From the NCBI GenBank assembly GCA_018222805.1, contig JAAEZQ010000001.1, positions 1 to 64,000 on the forward strand: DNA of 64,000 nucleotides. Reading direction: 5' to 3'. Of this stretch, positions 1 to 9,235 are shown piece after piece. This DNA is from Vibrionaceae bacterium. Its GTDB lineage: Bacteria > Pseudomonadota > Gammaproteobacteria > Enterobacterales > Vibrionaceae. Under the pieces are notes generated by a model that did not search any database, was not told the DNA's origin, and saw only the letters and a program-made list of their open reading frames with translations. Position 1 is the stretch's first letter. Each line of letters begins with the position of its first letter. The translations under genes and the position numbers were made by a program.

Positions 1-6
1 ATTAGA

Positions 7-95
7 TGGTGCCCCGGGCCGGACTTGAACCGGCACAGCGCGAACGCCGAGGGATTTTAAATCCCTTGTGTCTACCAATTCCACCACCAGGGCAC
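7..95 (-). tRNA. tRNA-Leu (UAA)
   Basis: The minus strand folds as a class II tRNA with a long variable arm. The seven-base acceptor stem closes (GTGCCCT with GGGGCAC), the T-loop reads GGTTCAAGTCC and CCA is encoded at 9-7. The anticodon loop is TTTAAAA, giving anticodon TAA. It lies downstream of tRNA-Gly on the same strand and probably shares its transcript. Confidence 0.96.
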
Positions 96-167
96 GCAAT
101 TCTTTGCGATGCCGTTTAGTACGATAAACACCATCTTTGATAACGCTTCTGCGTTATCCTTTTAATT

Positions 168-243
168 TGGAGCGACACACGAGGTTCGAACTCGTGACCT
201 CAACCTTGGCAAGGTTGCGCTCTACCAACTGAGCTAGTGTCGC
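168..243 (-). tRNA. tRNA-Gly (GCC)
   Basis: A 76-nt cloverleaf on the minus strand, starting GCGACACTAGCTCAG and ending with encoded CCA at 170-168. The anticodon loop is TTGCCAA, so it reads GGC/GGU glycine codons. It is the first gene of a tRNA-Gly/tRNA-Leu transcript; 72 bases separate the two tRNAs. Confidence 0.96.
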
Positions 244-674
244 ATGGCTCTTCAGGGCTTTGCCGTGAGAACGAGGCGTACTTTAACCGATTAAATTATC
301 TGGTCAACAATAAATTTTATCTTTTTGATTTGAATGATTAAAAAGCGAGCCAGAGAGTATGATTGGCGTTCAATGCGAACATGAATTGCTCACTAGATTA
401 CTCGTTGTTTACATCATTATGCTTTAAACAAGCCGCATTGAAACACCGAATAAGTCACAGTACTGTACTGTTTCATCGCTTTTCGCACTGGTTGGTTGTT
501 GTTATCGACAATCATTCATCTCCTATCCTTCCAGTGTTTCAACATTTATCTGTTCGCCATTATTTCTTAGTTGTATTTGAAAACACACGTAATAGATGAT
601 AGAGATACTGTTCACAAAAATATAACAACAACCTTATTTGGAATACTCCCTATTCCGGTTGGCTAGGTATCTCT
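244..674. other. intergenic region between tRNA promoter and azlC
   Basis: No convincing gene. A 78-codon plus-strand frame at 363-599 lacks a good start and family resemblance. A near-perfect 13-base palindrome (CAGTACTGTACTG, 458-470) lies about 205 bases before azlC. A small hairpin (GGAATA at 640-645, TATTCC at 651-656) sits just before the azlC start. Either could be regulatory, but nothing shows it. Confidence 0.4.
280..307 (-). promoter_or_regulatory. sigma-70 promoter of the tRNA-Gly/tRNA-Leu unit
   Basis: On the minus strand TTGACC (307-302) is followed by a 16-base spacer and TAAAGT (285-280), about 37 bases before tRNA-Gly. The tRNA-Cys gene further on has the same arrangement (TTGACT, 16 bases, TAAAGT), which supports both as real stable-RNA promoters. 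Confidence 0.65.
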
Positions 675-1406
675 ATGACAGAAAATCAACAACAACTCTA
701 TCCTTCTTCTAAAGGGCTTCACGAGTTTACCCGTTTAGATGTATGGGGCGGGTTTACACAACTATTGCCCCTCTCCATGTTCGTGGTCATATTCGGTCTC
801 GCGTTCGGTGTAGCCGCAGTACAAACTGGCTTAGACGCTTTCCCCACATTGCTGATGAGTGGACTCGTATTTGCGGGCGCTTCTCAATTTGCGACGCTGG
901 AAATGTGGGGAGCCGAAGTCCCACTGATTCCAGTACTGATCACCGTATTCGCCATCAACGCACGTCACCTGCTCATGGGAGCAACACTTTACCCTTGGTT
1001 GCGCCAGTTGCCGCCAACCAAACGTTACGGTGTCATGTTGGTTGCGTCAGACGCGAACTGGGCAATGGCAATGAATGCATTTGCTAAAAAAGAACCCGGA
1101 CTGGGCTTGCTGGTAGGAGGTGGTCTAGCGCTATGGGGCTTCTGGATTGTCGGTACGTGGATGGGCATCTACTTCGGTGGCGCGATCAAAGATCCGGTAA
1201 GCCTTGGTCTGGATATGGTGATGGGCTGCTTCTTACTGTCTATGGTTGTAGTTGGACCTAAAAACTTGCGTATATTTGCCATTTGGGGAGTTGCTGCTGG
1301 CTCTTCATTACTGGCTTACTGGTACCTACCTGAAAACAGCCACGTGGTGGTTGGCGCTATCGCGGGAGGAATACTTGGGGCATGTTGGAAGGAGAAAAAA
1401 GCATGA
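675..1406 (+). CDS. azlC: AzlC-family branched-chain amino acid exporter, large subunit
   Basis: A 243-residue inner-membrane protein with several hydrophobic helices from about residue 28 to the C-terminus. It carries the family signature GASQFA near residue 68 and INARHLLMGA near residue 95. AzlC pairs with a small AzlD subunit to export branched-chain amino acids or analogues. The next gene is AzlD and overlaps by four bases (ATGA at 1403-1406), implying translational coupling. The start has TAGG about eight bases upstream. The exported substrate cannot be read from sequence; the related YgaZH pair exports valine and methionine. Confidence 0.9.
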   Translation: MTENQQQLYPSSKGLHEFTRLDVWGGFTQLLPLSMFVVIFGLAFGVAAVQTGLDAFPTLLMSGLVFAGASQFATLEMWGAEVPLIPVLITVFAINARHLLMGATLYPWLRQLPPTKRYGVMLVASDANWAMAMNAFAKKEPGLGLLVGGGLALWGFWIVGTWMGIYFGGAIKDPVSLGLDMVMGCFLLSMVVVGPKNLRIFAIWGVAAGSSLLAYWYLPENSHVVVGAIAGGILGACWKEKKA

Positions 1407-1711
1407 GTATAGAAACGAGTTTTGGCGGTACACTTGTTATCATCTTCGCCATGGGACTTGTAACACTGGCTACTCGCTGGGGTGGCGTATTTGTGATGTC
1501 ATTTATTCCTATCAGTGAGCGCGTGCAACGCTTTATCACTGCCATGTCAGGCTCAGTATTAGTTGCGCTATTGGCACCACTTGCCGTTGAAGGTGACATC
1601 GGCGCACGCATGGCACTGCTTTCTACTGCCGTAGTGATGTTCATCGTTAAAAAGCCACTACCAGCTATCGCGGCTGGCATAATCGCCGCAGCTGCTGTAC
1701 GGGCTATTTAG
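1403..1711 (+). CDS. azlD: AzlD-family small exporter subunit
   Basis: A 102-residue membrane protein beginning MSIETSFGG, with three to four hydrophobic segments. I placed the start at 1403, where GGAG sits seven bases upstream and the ATG overlaps the azlC stop; a start at 1382 would add seven residues inside azlC. AzlD/YgaH proteins are obligate partners of AzlC/YgaZ, and the size is typical (about 100-110 residues). The pair is followed by a terminator shared with the convergent dld gene. Confidence 0.88.
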   Translation: MSIETSFGGTLVIIFAMGLVTLATRWGGVFVMSFIPISERVQRFITAMSGSVLVALLAPLAVEGDIGARMALLSTAVVMFIVKKPLPAIAAGIIAAAAVRAI

Positions 1712-1746
1712 CGTAACCATACTTATTTCCTAAGCGTCCCAAACAA

Positions 1747-1787
1747 AAAGCCCCTCTACGATAACACGTGGAAGGGCTTAAGTTTTT
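1747..1787. terminator. bidirectional terminator between azlD and dld
   Basis: AAAGCCCCTCTACG pairs with CGTGGAAGGGCTT, with T-rich tracts on both outer sides. It can serve both converging genes. Confidence 0.75.
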
Positions 1788-1815
1788 ATATGTGCTCGCT
1801 TAAACGCGTAATGGA

Positions 1816-3522
1816 TTAGGCGCAGCAGTTACAGTTGCGCTTGTATTTATCCATCTTACCAATACCTGGGTTGAACGTGTTGGTAGGATCTAACTGATGA
1901 TAAAACGTCTGCAACGAGTTTTCCGCTTCATACAAATGCCCCACGTTGTGCTCAGCTGGGTATTTCGCACCACGGCTATTTAGGTGTTCTAGCATTAGCT
2001 TCTTCATTAGCTTGGTATCAGTGCCCTTTTTAAACACATAATCCTGATGGAAGACATAACACATAAAGTGGCCATAGTAGAGCGACTGAACCAAGTTCTT
2101 ACTCACCTCTTCTGGCAAAGTTTCCAGCCATTCCTCATCATTACGACGCAGCGCAATATCTAACGCGACAATATCTTCCACATCTTTACGATGAATCGTC
2201 TCATAACGAATCGCAGCACCTGCCGCCGCGAAACGGTGTAAGAACGCCTTTTTACCTTCGTCTGGTGTGCATTCGAAGAAATCACAATCGCTTTCAACAG
2301 CCCATACTTCTTTCAGATACTTTTGAGCTTCTGCTATACCGCCATCGCTCATTTTCAGTATCAAGTGATGTTCGTACTTATCACGATAATCCAGCATGCG
2401 TTCAGGTAAGTGTTGCGGGAACAGCTTACTTGCGTAATACAAAATTGAATCTGGCAGATATTTACTAACAAAAGGTACACGCTCTAAAAAGTTTTCTACT
2501 TTCGCTTTTAGAGCGAACATTTTAGGTAATCTGTCCGTGCCCAATTTGTCGATGGAAAGAAAAACATCCTTGCCGTACTTTTCTGCCATGTTGAAGATAT
2601 CGCGATGTAGGTATTCGCCCATTTCTGGCAGGTTTTCGAACGTCGATAAAATATCTTTTCTTAGCTTCGTCAATTTTGCTGGATCATTGGTGCCAAGGTA
2701 AAAGACCTGTTCTTTGTCAGGCACTGGGTAACTGTCGACACGAACCGCAAACACACCAAGTTTACCTGCGCAACCACTGGCTTCGAATAGTCGGCGTTCA
2801 TCGGCGTTAAAACGAGATGGAATATCAGAGCTAACATCACGAACACGCTCATCGTACTCTTTATCCGAAGCCATACGGTCATCATGAATGATCTTGGCGG
2901 GATCGAAGTTCCCTTCCTGCAAGTTTGTCAGGATTTCTTCCGGTGTTTCACCCAGTCCTTCAATACCAAGATGGTTAACAAGATTCAGATTACCCTGCTT
3001 ATCTACCTGAGCATAAATGGCTAATTCAGTGTATGCCGGGCCGCGCTTAACTAACGCACCACCAGAGTTATTGGCAATACCACCCACCACAGTCGCACCT
3101 AACGAAGAGGAACCAATAATGGAGTGCGGCGCACGGTTAACGGCTTTAAGCGATTTTTCTAGTGAGTGTAAGCTAGCACCCGGCAGACAAACCGCCTGTT
3201 TACCACCATCGAGCAAGTGAATCTTCTTAATTTTTGTAATGTTGATAACGACGACATCTCGGTCGTAATCATTGCCACTTGGAGCAGAGCCTTCAGTAAG
3301 ACCTGTCTTCGCCGCTTGCATGATGATGATGCAGTTAGCCTCGACACACTGTTTGATGATGTTCCACTGTTCTAATAATGTGTTAGGAAACACGACGGCA
3401 AGCGCTGTACCGCTACCAGAGCGAAAACCGGAACGGTAATACTTTGTTTTAACTTGATCGGTCAGGACGTTTTCTTCACCGACGATCGTTTTAAATTCTT
3501 CTATCAGCTGCTTTTGTTTCAT
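1816..3522 (-). CDS. dld: Quinone-dependent D-lactate dehydrogenase
   Basis: A 568-residue FAD flavoprotein, close to the 571 residues of E. coli Dld. It oxidises D-lactate to pyruvate and passes electrons to membrane quinones from the cytoplasmic face. The PCMH-type FAD domain covers about residues 35-220, with SSLGATVVGGIANNSGGALV near residue 138. The C-terminal half matches the Dld membrane-binding region, and AEHNVGHLYEA lies near residue 530. The end is unusually cysteine-rich (CNCCA). It is transcribed alone, with a 389-base upstream region holding a perfect 15-base palindrome. There are no frameshifts. Confidence 0.93.
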   Translation of the reverse strand: MKQKQLIEEFKTIVGEENVLTDQVKTKYYRSGFRSGSGTALAVVFPNTLLEQWNIIKQCVEANCIIIMQAAKTGLTEGSAPSGNDYDRDVVVINITKIKKIHLLDGGKQAVCLPGASLHSLEKSLKAVNRAPHSIIGSSSLGATVVGGIANNSGGALVKRGPAYTELAIYAQVDKQGNLNLVNHLGIEGLGETPEEILTNLQEGNFDPAKIIHDDRMASDKEYDERVRDVSSDIPSRFNADERRLFEASGCAGKLGVFAVRVDSYPVPDKEQVFYLGTNDPAKLTKLRKDILSTFENLPEMGEYLHRDIFNMAEKYGKDVFLSIDKLGTDRLPKMFALKAKVENFLERVPFVSKYLPDSILYYASKLFPQHLPERMLDYRDKYEHHLILKMSDGGIAEAQKYLKEVWAVESDCDFFECTPDEGKKAFLHRFAAAGAAIRYETIHRKDVEDIVALDIALRRNDEEWLETLPEEVSKNLVQSLYYGHFMCYVFHQDYVFKKGTDTKLMKKLMLEHLNSRGAKYPAEHNVGHLYEAENSLQTFYHQLDPTNTFNPGIGKMDKYKRNCNCCA

Positions 3523-3709
3523 ATCCGTATCTCTAGTTATTTTGCTTCACTCGCTCAAGCTGGGTTGATTGAGTTTGGCTCACTATAAGCAGTCCATTTT
3601 CCTGCGTCTATCGATGTAATCTGAACTGTCAAAGCCTGATGACAAACAATTGCGACTAAGTCGATAATTTTCAATAGGTTAAGCATTACTCATGTAAAAT
3701 TTAACGAAA

Positions 3710-3724
3710 GAAACAGATTGTTTC
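3710..3724. promoter_or_regulatory. 15-base palindrome, candidate operator for dld
   Basis: GAAACA-GAT-TGTTTC is a perfect dyad with a three-base centre, about 190 bases upstream of dld. A further GAAACAA half site follows at 3730. The spacing and symmetry fit a dimeric regulator. It does not match the LldR/PdhR operator patterns I know, so the regulator is unnamed. Confidence 0.4.
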
Positions 3725-3848
3725 CCAAAAGAAACAATAACAAAACCAATCGTTAACATGTGTGCGCAGTATCAAGTTATTAGATTCGTGAATAACTTGG
3801 CTTCGACACGTAACTTGCTAAATAGGAAAGAAATTTAGATTATGTAAA

Positions 3849-3900
3849 TGGAACATAAACACACCATTTAACTCGCAGGGAATGTTGCGTTTATGTTCCA
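3849..3900. repeat. 12-bp perfect inverted repeat downstream of the LysR gene
   Basis: TGGAACATAAAC (3849-3860) and GTTTATGTTCCA (3889-3900) form a perfect stem with a 28-base loop, 11 bases past the end of the LysR gene. No T-tract follows on the minus strand, so a factor-independent terminator is doubtful. It could be an mRNA-stabilising hairpin or a protein site. Confidence 0.5.
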
Positions 3901-3911
3901 AAATAGAGAAA

Positions 3912-4814
3912 TTAGAAGCGATGGCTCTGGCTTTGAAAGCTGGCGTATAAGTGGTCAATAAAGATTTTAACCTTTTCTGGCTGCTGCCTTGTATAAGGAT
4001 ATACGGCGTAAATACCGAGACACTTTGCCGTTTCCTCTTTGAACAGTTGGATTAATCGGCCTTGTTTCAAATCTTCATAAACCAAAACGCGGGGAACGTA
4101 GATTAAGCCTTGCCCTAAAAGAGCGACATTTCTCAGAACCGACGAGTTATTAATACACAGATTGCCATCTACCGTCACTTGATAAACGTCTTCACCCTCT
4201 TTGAAAGCCCATTCCCGTGCGCCGGTTTCTTGGTAGGAATAAACCAGACAGTTGTGTTTTTCTAACTCAGTTGGCTGCTTGGGGATACCGTGTCTGGCAA
4301 GGTATTGTGGTGAGGCGCACACTATCCAATTCGCATCGACAAGCTTTCTGGCTATCAGACTAGAGTCTGGCAACACGCCCGTTCTTATCGCCAGATCAAA
4401 GCGCTCATTGACAATATCGACGAAACGATTATCGAGTTCCATATCGATCTTGATATCGGGATATTTGTTATTAAATTCAGCAATCACGCCTGGAAGAATC
4501 AACTCACCAGAAATGGTAGGAACCGTAATTTTTATGTTGCCGGATAAATCCTTACCTAGCCCAACAATTGACTCTTCCGCAGTCGCGACGGCCTGATATA
4601 CCGCTTTTGCATGCTCAAAAAAATACTGACCCGCTTCACTCAGGGTTATTGTGCGTGTTGTGCGATAAAGCAATTGAACACCGAGATCTTGCTCGAGCTT
4701 AGCAATGCGTTTACTGACCACAGACTTGGTCAGTTCCATTTGCTTGGCCGCACCACTGAACGAGCCTTGTTCGACCAAATGATAAAAGATGATGTAATCG
4801 TCGGTATTTCTCAT
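3912..4814 (-). CDS. LysR-family transcriptional regulator
   Basis: A 300-residue regulator. The winged helix-turn-helix is N-terminal (about residues 4-62, with GSFSGAAKQMELTKSVVSKR), followed by the effector-binding fold from about residue 90. It resembles the large CrgA/AaeR-like branch (VPTISGELILPGVIAEFNNKYPDIKI). It is a single gene between dld and tRNA-Cys. Its target is not evident: neither neighbour is divergent from it at close range. Confidence 0.85.
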   Translation of the reverse strand: MRNTDDYIIFYHLVEQGSFSGAAKQMELTKSVVSKRIAKLEQDLGVQLLYRTTRTITLSEAGQYFFEHAKAVYQAVATAEESIVGLGKDLSGNIKITVPTISGELILPGVIAEFNNKYPDIKIDMELDNRFVDIVNERFDLAIRTGVLPDSSLIARKLVDANWIVCASPQYLARHGIPKQPTELEKHNCLVYSYQETGAREWAFKEGEDVYQVTVDGNLCINNSSVLRNVALLGQGLIYVPRVLVYEDLKQGRLIQLFKEETAKCLGIYAVYPYTRQQPEKVKIFIDHLYASFQSQSHRF

Positions 4815-4916
4815 GCTGCTTCATTAAATCCTTTAGAAGAGCTTATTGTAGGTGGATTACGTTTAAGGTACCAAAAGTAGAGTCACACAAATACCATTCA
4901 CCTAAACGGCAGATAC

Positions 4917-4940
4917 AAAAAAACCAGCTTTCGCTGGCTT
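4917..4940 (-). terminator. terminator of tRNA-Cys
   Basis: On the minus strand AAGCCAGC-GAAA-GCTGGTTTTTTT forms a tetraloop hairpin followed by a T-run, about 60 bases beyond tRNA-Cys. Confidence 0.85.
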
Positions 4941-4998
4941 GATGTTGATGCTTTGAGCATCGAGATATCGCTATATGCCATATCTGAATAATTTGTTA

Positions 4999-5072
4999 TG
5001 GAGGCGCCTCCCGGAGTCGAACCGAGGTCCACGGATTTGCAATCCGCTGCATAGCCACTCTGCCAAGGCGCC
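4999..5072 (-). tRNA. tRNA-Cys (GCA)
   Basis: A 74-nt cloverleaf, GGCGCCTTGGCAGAGTGG... to encoded CCA. The acceptor stem GGCGCCT/AGGCGCC is perfect. The anticodon loop TTGCAAA gives GCA. It is monocistronic, with its own promoter and terminator. Confidence 0.96.
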
Positions 5073-5117
5073 ATCACATTAACGCGTTAAGAGGTCTCCC
5101 CCGCTGCGTTAGGTGCT

Positions 5118-5145
5118 ACTTTACGGATTCAGAAAAGATAGTCAA
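5118..5145 (-). promoter_or_regulatory. promoter of tRNA-Cys
   Basis: TTGACT (5145-5140), 16-base spacer, TAAAGT (5123-5118), about 45 bases before the tRNA. It has the same geometry as the tRNA-Gly promoter. Confidence 0.65.
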
Positions 5146-5212
5146 ACACAAATCTATCATTTTCCGTTTGTTTGCTTTGTTTTAAGTCAGTTAGGTGAAG
5201 ATTCGATCAAAA

Positions 5213-6667
5213 CTAACGGTGACTGACTCTTTTAAGCAGACGACCAACAACGTTAGGGTGATAAGACCAAACATGATCAAACATCGACATTAACGCCGGA
5301 TTACCATATTTGGACAAACTAATCGCATGAAAACGGTTTTTCTTCGCTTTAAGCGCATTCACTTTCGCAAGCAACTCATCTTGCTGCTTTGGTGCAATGA
5401 AATCTGAAATCACGACCATATCGGCATTTTTGTATTTATCGCCACTCATCAGATCGATTGATTTAATCAACGTTGGTTCTAAGTCGGTGCCACCATGGAA
5501 ACTATACGTTAGGAAATCGGCCGCTTCGCGCAAGCCATCTTGCTTAGTAAGCTCGTAGGTAATGTGCTCGGTAGAGAATATAATGACGTAACAGTCACGC
5601 TGTTCCGCCAATGCGATTTGCATTAGCGCGTACGCCATTGCCTTTGCACATTGCTCCGGAAATCCACTCATGGATCCGGAAGCATCCACACAGACAATAA
5701 ACGGACCTTTTTCGATATCAACCGCTTTGTTATCAGGGCGGTGTGCTTTTACTTTTCGTAGCGTGCGGGATTTGCCCTGAGTTCGATAGTTCATTAAACG
5801 CTTGTCGACCAGATGCTTATAGAACACCACTTCAAGCTCTGGATAGGCCAAAAACATGGTTTCATTAGGGAGGAGTTTATTTAAGTCGTCACTTTCGTGA
5901 ATACCAACAATATCATCGGTCGCTTCGTCACTCTTTTCCTCAACCATTTGCAGCTCTTCAGCAGGCGCTCGATTAAGATCTGGGTCATTCACCTGCCCCG
6001 CCATACGGCCAAGTTGCTCAGCGATCTCCTGCAATCCTTTATGCTTTTTCAGAAACTCAGCATGACGTTTCATTACCGTAAGGTCTGTCTTACTCAACTT
6101 GGCAGACGCCATATCCCATAGACGGCCAACACTTTCGGCATCACCAGACTCCGTCACTTTATCCATATTACGCATGGTTTCCATACGCTGATAAAGATCA
6201 TTGAGCACTTTTTCTTTATTCGCTTCCAGTTCACTCACCTGAGCCTGTTTAATGGCATCCGCGAGACTTTGGTACCATTGGTCGCAAAAGTAATGCGGGA
6301 ACATCGGGTTGTTGACCCCTTTGTTCTTCTCCATCATTCGGCGAGCTTGCATATAAAATGCAGAGTGCCATTCGAGCTTTTTAATTACATCTTCAATGCG
6401 ATCAAAAAACTCATCTTCACTCCAGTGAATGACTTCCTGATACAAAGCAAGTTCTTGCTGAAATCGTTCCGTTTCACACACCTTAGTAATACGCTTCTTA
6501 ACATTACCTCGCCATTTTAACAGATGGCCTTTAACCGAGGATTTTACCCCTCGGTTTTCTGCCATCATCATAACTTGAGAGCGCGCCATTAGGTCGTTTA
6601 CTGCACTATCGATGATACCCGAGTCAGCTATCATCAATGCCAAGTTGAATCCATCTGCACCTAACAT
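5213..6667 (-). CDS. viaA: ViaA, VWA-domain partner of RavA
   Basis: A 484-residue protein, essentially the length of E. coli ViaA (483). The C-terminal von Willebrand A domain starts near residue 320. Its metal-ion site is intact: DASGSMS near residue 327, GGTDLEP near residue 390, and ISDF near residue 420. The N-terminal half is helical and charged. ViaA stimulates the RavA ATPase, and the pair is linked to respiratory complexes and aminoglycoside sensitivity in E. coli. It lies nine bases after ravA in the same operon. Confidence 0.93.
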   Translation of the reverse strand: MLGADGFNLALMIADSGIIDSAVNDLMARSQVMMMAENRGVKSSVKGHLLKWRGNVKKRITKVCETERFQQELALYQEVIHWSEDEFFDRIEDVIKKLEWHSAFYMQARRMMEKNKGVNNPMFPHYFCDQWYQSLADAIKQAQVSELEANKEKVLNDLYQRMETMRNMDKVTESGDAESVGRLWDMASAKLSKTDLTVMKRHAEFLKKHKGLQEIAEQLGRMAGQVNDPDLNRAPAEELQMVEEKSDEATDDIVGIHESDDLNKLLPNETMFLAYPELEVVFYKHLVDKRLMNYRTQGKSRTLRKVKAHRPDNKAVDIEKGPFIVCVDASGSMSGFPEQCAKAMAYALMQIALAEQRDCYVIIFSTEHITYELTKQDGLREAADFLTYSFHGGTDLEPTLIKSIDLMSGDKYKNADMVVISDFIAPKQQDELLAKVNALKAKKNRFHAISLSKYGNPALMSMFDHVWSYHPNVVGRLLKRVSHR

Positions 6668-6676
6668 GAAGCCTCC

Positions 6677-8338
6677 TTACGAGAAAAACTGTTGTAAGTT
6701 CTTAAAGCGCTGAACAATTTTCTCGCTTTCTCCTTGGATAGACTCAAGTCGTTGGCTCACCTGTTGCAGACTCGACTCCATTAAACGCGGCAACTCCGGA
6801 TCCACAAAGCTGTGCGGAAGTGCATCGTGAAAATTGGCTTTTACTTTGCGCATGTGATGTTCAGCTTCACTTAACTGGCTTACCGCTTTTTCGCTTTGAT
6901 CAAGCCAAACTTGGTAGCGTTCCATGTCTAAGCCTTCTTGCGTCACTAAGCCGACAAGAATGCCTCGGTTAGCAATATCACGAATAACCAAGTTATTTTC
7001 TGCATCGACATCAAAACGCAAACGGCACATATTGGTGTTTTGGTTAACATAACCGTACACGTCACCATGTCCTTCTTTAATCACTCGGTCTAATTCGTCT
7101 TTCGGAACATACACCCAGCGGCTGTCGCCTTTTTCTGACTCAGAAACTGACATGTTGCTCTGCAGAATCACCAGTTTCACTAAGTTCACCGCTGCACCAA
7201 CTTTGTAGCTCTTCGCTTTAGAAGTATCGAAGCCCATGGTTTCTTTACGCAAAATACCCGTTGCTGCTTCTGATGTCAGAGTCATGCGGTAGGTATCTTC
7301 AAGCTCGTGTTGGACGTCGATAAGTGACTCTCGGCAGTATTCGATTTCTTGTTCCACGTCTTGTTGATCGAAAGCGTGTTTGAGCGCAAACTCTTGGACG
7401 ACGTCACGAACAACATCTCGTGATTCAGGACTGTTCCACAGACAATCTTGTAGAAGCAAAAGATCGAGCGGGTTTATCTCATCGCGACCATTAAAGAACG
7501 CGCTTGCTTTTAGCAACTTCACCGCCTTTTTCCAGCGGCGGTCAGAAACGTACATGTCAGTATTCGCGATATCACCAAACTCGGCTTCAATCTTGCTTTC
7601 TAACATAGTCTTGAGTTGGAACAGCTTTTCGAAGGCATTGTCTGTCAGAGACAATTTATCAAACTGTTGCTGCCACTGATGGTACTCTTCGTCAGTAATC
7701 GCCAGACCTTCTGGTATTTTTGCTTCCTGAGAAGTCCCCACGGTTAGCATTGACTTAAAATTCTGTTTATTCTGAATACGGTTCACAAACACGCGTACCA
7801 ACATACGGTCATATAATGCGTCTAAACCACTGTCTTCATCTGGTAGTTCATTCGAAGCCGACACCAACAAACGCATTGGTACGCGCTCTATATCACTGCC
7901 ATTTTTAAATGTTTTCTCGTTCACTACTGTAAGCAAGGTATTCAGAATTGCAGGGCCCGCTTTCCAGATCTCATCTAAGAAAACGACTTGTGCAGTCGGC
8001 AGGTAGCCTTTGGTCAAACGGACATAACGACCATTGTCTTTCAGCTCTTGAATGCTCAGAGGGCCAAACACCTCTTCGGGTGTCGAGAATCGGGTCATCA
8101 AATATTCAAAATAGCTGCTGTTATCAAACGCCTGAATCAAGCGCTTTGCAATCAAGCTTTTCGCTATACCTGGAGGTCCGAGAAGAAAAACACTTTCACC
8201 AGCGAGGGCTGCCAGAAGGCAAAGTTTAATGGTATGTTCACGTTCGTAAACCCCATCAGTCAACGCTTTCGCCAACTTATTGATACGCTCGGAAAGGAGT
8301 GCTTTATCGGCATTTGATGCAAAAGAGGGTTGTATCAT
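6677..8338 (-). CDS. ravA: RavA, MoxR-family AAA+ ATPase
   Basis: A 553-residue AAA+ ATPase. Walker A is GPPGIAKS near residue 56, Walker B is VVFLDEIWKAG near residue 118, and VSASNELPD (sensor 1) is near residue 160. RavA assembles as a hexamer, works with ViaA, and in E. coli binds the lysine decarboxylase LdcI. The protein is about 55 residues longer than E. coli RavA (498), mostly in the C-terminal discontinuous region. ravA is promoter-proximal and viaA follows directly. Confidence 0.94.
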   Translation of the reverse strand: MIQPSFASNADKALLSERINKLAKALTDGVYEREHTIKLCLLAALAGESVFLLGPPGIAKSLIAKRLIQAFDNSSYFEYLMTRFSTPEEVFGPLSIQELKDNGRYVRLTKGYLPTAQVVFLDEIWKAGPAILNTLLTVVNEKTFKNGSDIERVPMRLLVSASNELPDEDSGLDALYDRMLVRVFVNRIQNKQNFKSMLTVGTSQEAKIPEGLAITDEEYHQWQQQFDKLSLTDNAFEKLFQLKTMLESKIEAEFGDIANTDMYVSDRRWKKAVKLLKASAFFNGRDEINPLDLLLLQDCLWNSPESRDVVRDVVQEFALKHAFDQQDVEQEIEYCRESLIDVQHELEDTYRMTLTSEAATGILRKETMGFDTSKAKSYKVGAAVNLVKLVILQSNMSVSESEKGDSRWVYVPKDELDRVIKEGHGDVYGYVNQNTNMCRLRFDVDAENNLVIRDIANRGILVGLVTQEGLDMERYQVWLDQSEKAVSQLSEAEHHMRKVKANFHDALPHSFVDPELPRLMESSLQQVSQRLESIQGESEKIVQRFKNLQQFFS

Positions 8339-8700
8339 GATAGCTCCAGTTGCTGAACTGATGATGTATATTCATTTTTATACATTTGTTATCACTTTGT
8401 TACAAGTGTAATTTAATCTAATCCCCCTTATAACAGATGCTTGCTTGCTACATCGCTCAGCAATCATAGTTTTCATTTATGAGACGCACATCACTATATG
8501 TGTGAAATACCTTTGTAACACCGGAATGACTTCAAGATGCAAATGTCAGAGCGTTGTCACTGGCACAAGTTAGAGAGAAATGACACAGAGGAGTATGCTG
8601 TGCTTCCCAAGTTATTCGGGTATAAACACACTTTTTCTTTTGTTTAACGATGATTGTCGTTAATGTTCATGCCAGCCTTAATAGTTTGGATTATCACTTC
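8339..8700. other. divergent region between ravA and the Nudix gene
   Basis: No gene seen. It must carry promoters for ravA (minus) and the Nudix/threonine aldolase unit (plus). A short dyad (CACAT-CACTAT-ATGTGTG, near 8488-8505) is the only obvious structure. Confidence 0.35.
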
Positions 8701-9216
8701 ATGTCTAAAACCATTCATAAATGGAAGCAAATCGCACTGGTAGAAGAAGACGTTGAACTACCAACGGGTCAGGTAATTACGCACACCACCATTCATCACC
8801 CCGGTGCTGCAGTCATCTTGCCTATTACAGAGAACAATGAAATTGTACTTGTTAACCAATTTCGTCCTTCGCTCAACAAGTGGTTGCTTGAACTTCCGGC
8901 CGGAACGCGTGAAGGTTTTGAAGACCCACTGTCATGCGCGCAAAGAGAGCTTGAAGAAGAAACTGGTTTTAGCGCAGACAGATTTATTTCACTCGGTCAG
9001 GTCACGCCGTTAGCGGGCTTCTGTGATGAAATCCAATACTTGTTTATCGCACAAGGGCTAACTGAGACTCGCCGATACCAGTGCGATGAAGATGAAGTCA
9101 TTGAAGTGGTGACGCTGTCACCAAAACTGCTAGAAGAAAAAATTATCGATGGCACGATTACCGATGCTAAAACTATCGCTTGCTTAAGCAAAGCTCGTCT
9201 TTGCGGACATATCTAG
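8701..9216 (+). CDS. Nudix hydrolase, ADP-ribose pyrophosphatase-like
   Basis: A 171-residue Nudix hydrolase. The Nudix box is complete: GTREGFE, seven residues, then RELEEETGF, near residues 76-98. The sequence before it (AVILPITENNEIVLVNQFRP) is typical of the ADP-ribose/NudF-like branch, which cleaves nucleoside diphosphate sugars. I chose the start MSKTIHKWK at 8701; a start at 8650 would add 17 residues without family support. It is 19 bases upstream of threonine aldolase, likely one operon. Confidence 0.82.
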   Translation: MSKTIHKWKQIALVEEDVELPTGQVITHTTIHHPGAAVILPITENNEIVLVNQFRPSLNKWLLELPAGTREGFEDPLSCAQRELEEETGFSADRFISLGQVTPLAGFCDEIQYLFIAQGLTETRRYQCDEDEVIEVVTLSPKLLEEKIIDGTITDAKTIACLSKARLCGHI

Positions 9217-9235
9217 GAATGATGAGGAGACATTC

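Larger units (their letters stand above)
3523..3911. other. dld upstream region
   Basis: No gene is seen in these 389 bases. The region must contain the dld promoter (minus strand). It also holds the GAAACA palindrome at 3710-3724 and a long inverted repeat at 3849-3900, both listed separately. Confidence 0.5.

Noticed and set aside
363..599. 78-codon plus-strand frame upstream of azlC
   Set aside because: No methionine start with ribosome site, unusual composition and no recognisable family; it reads as spacer.
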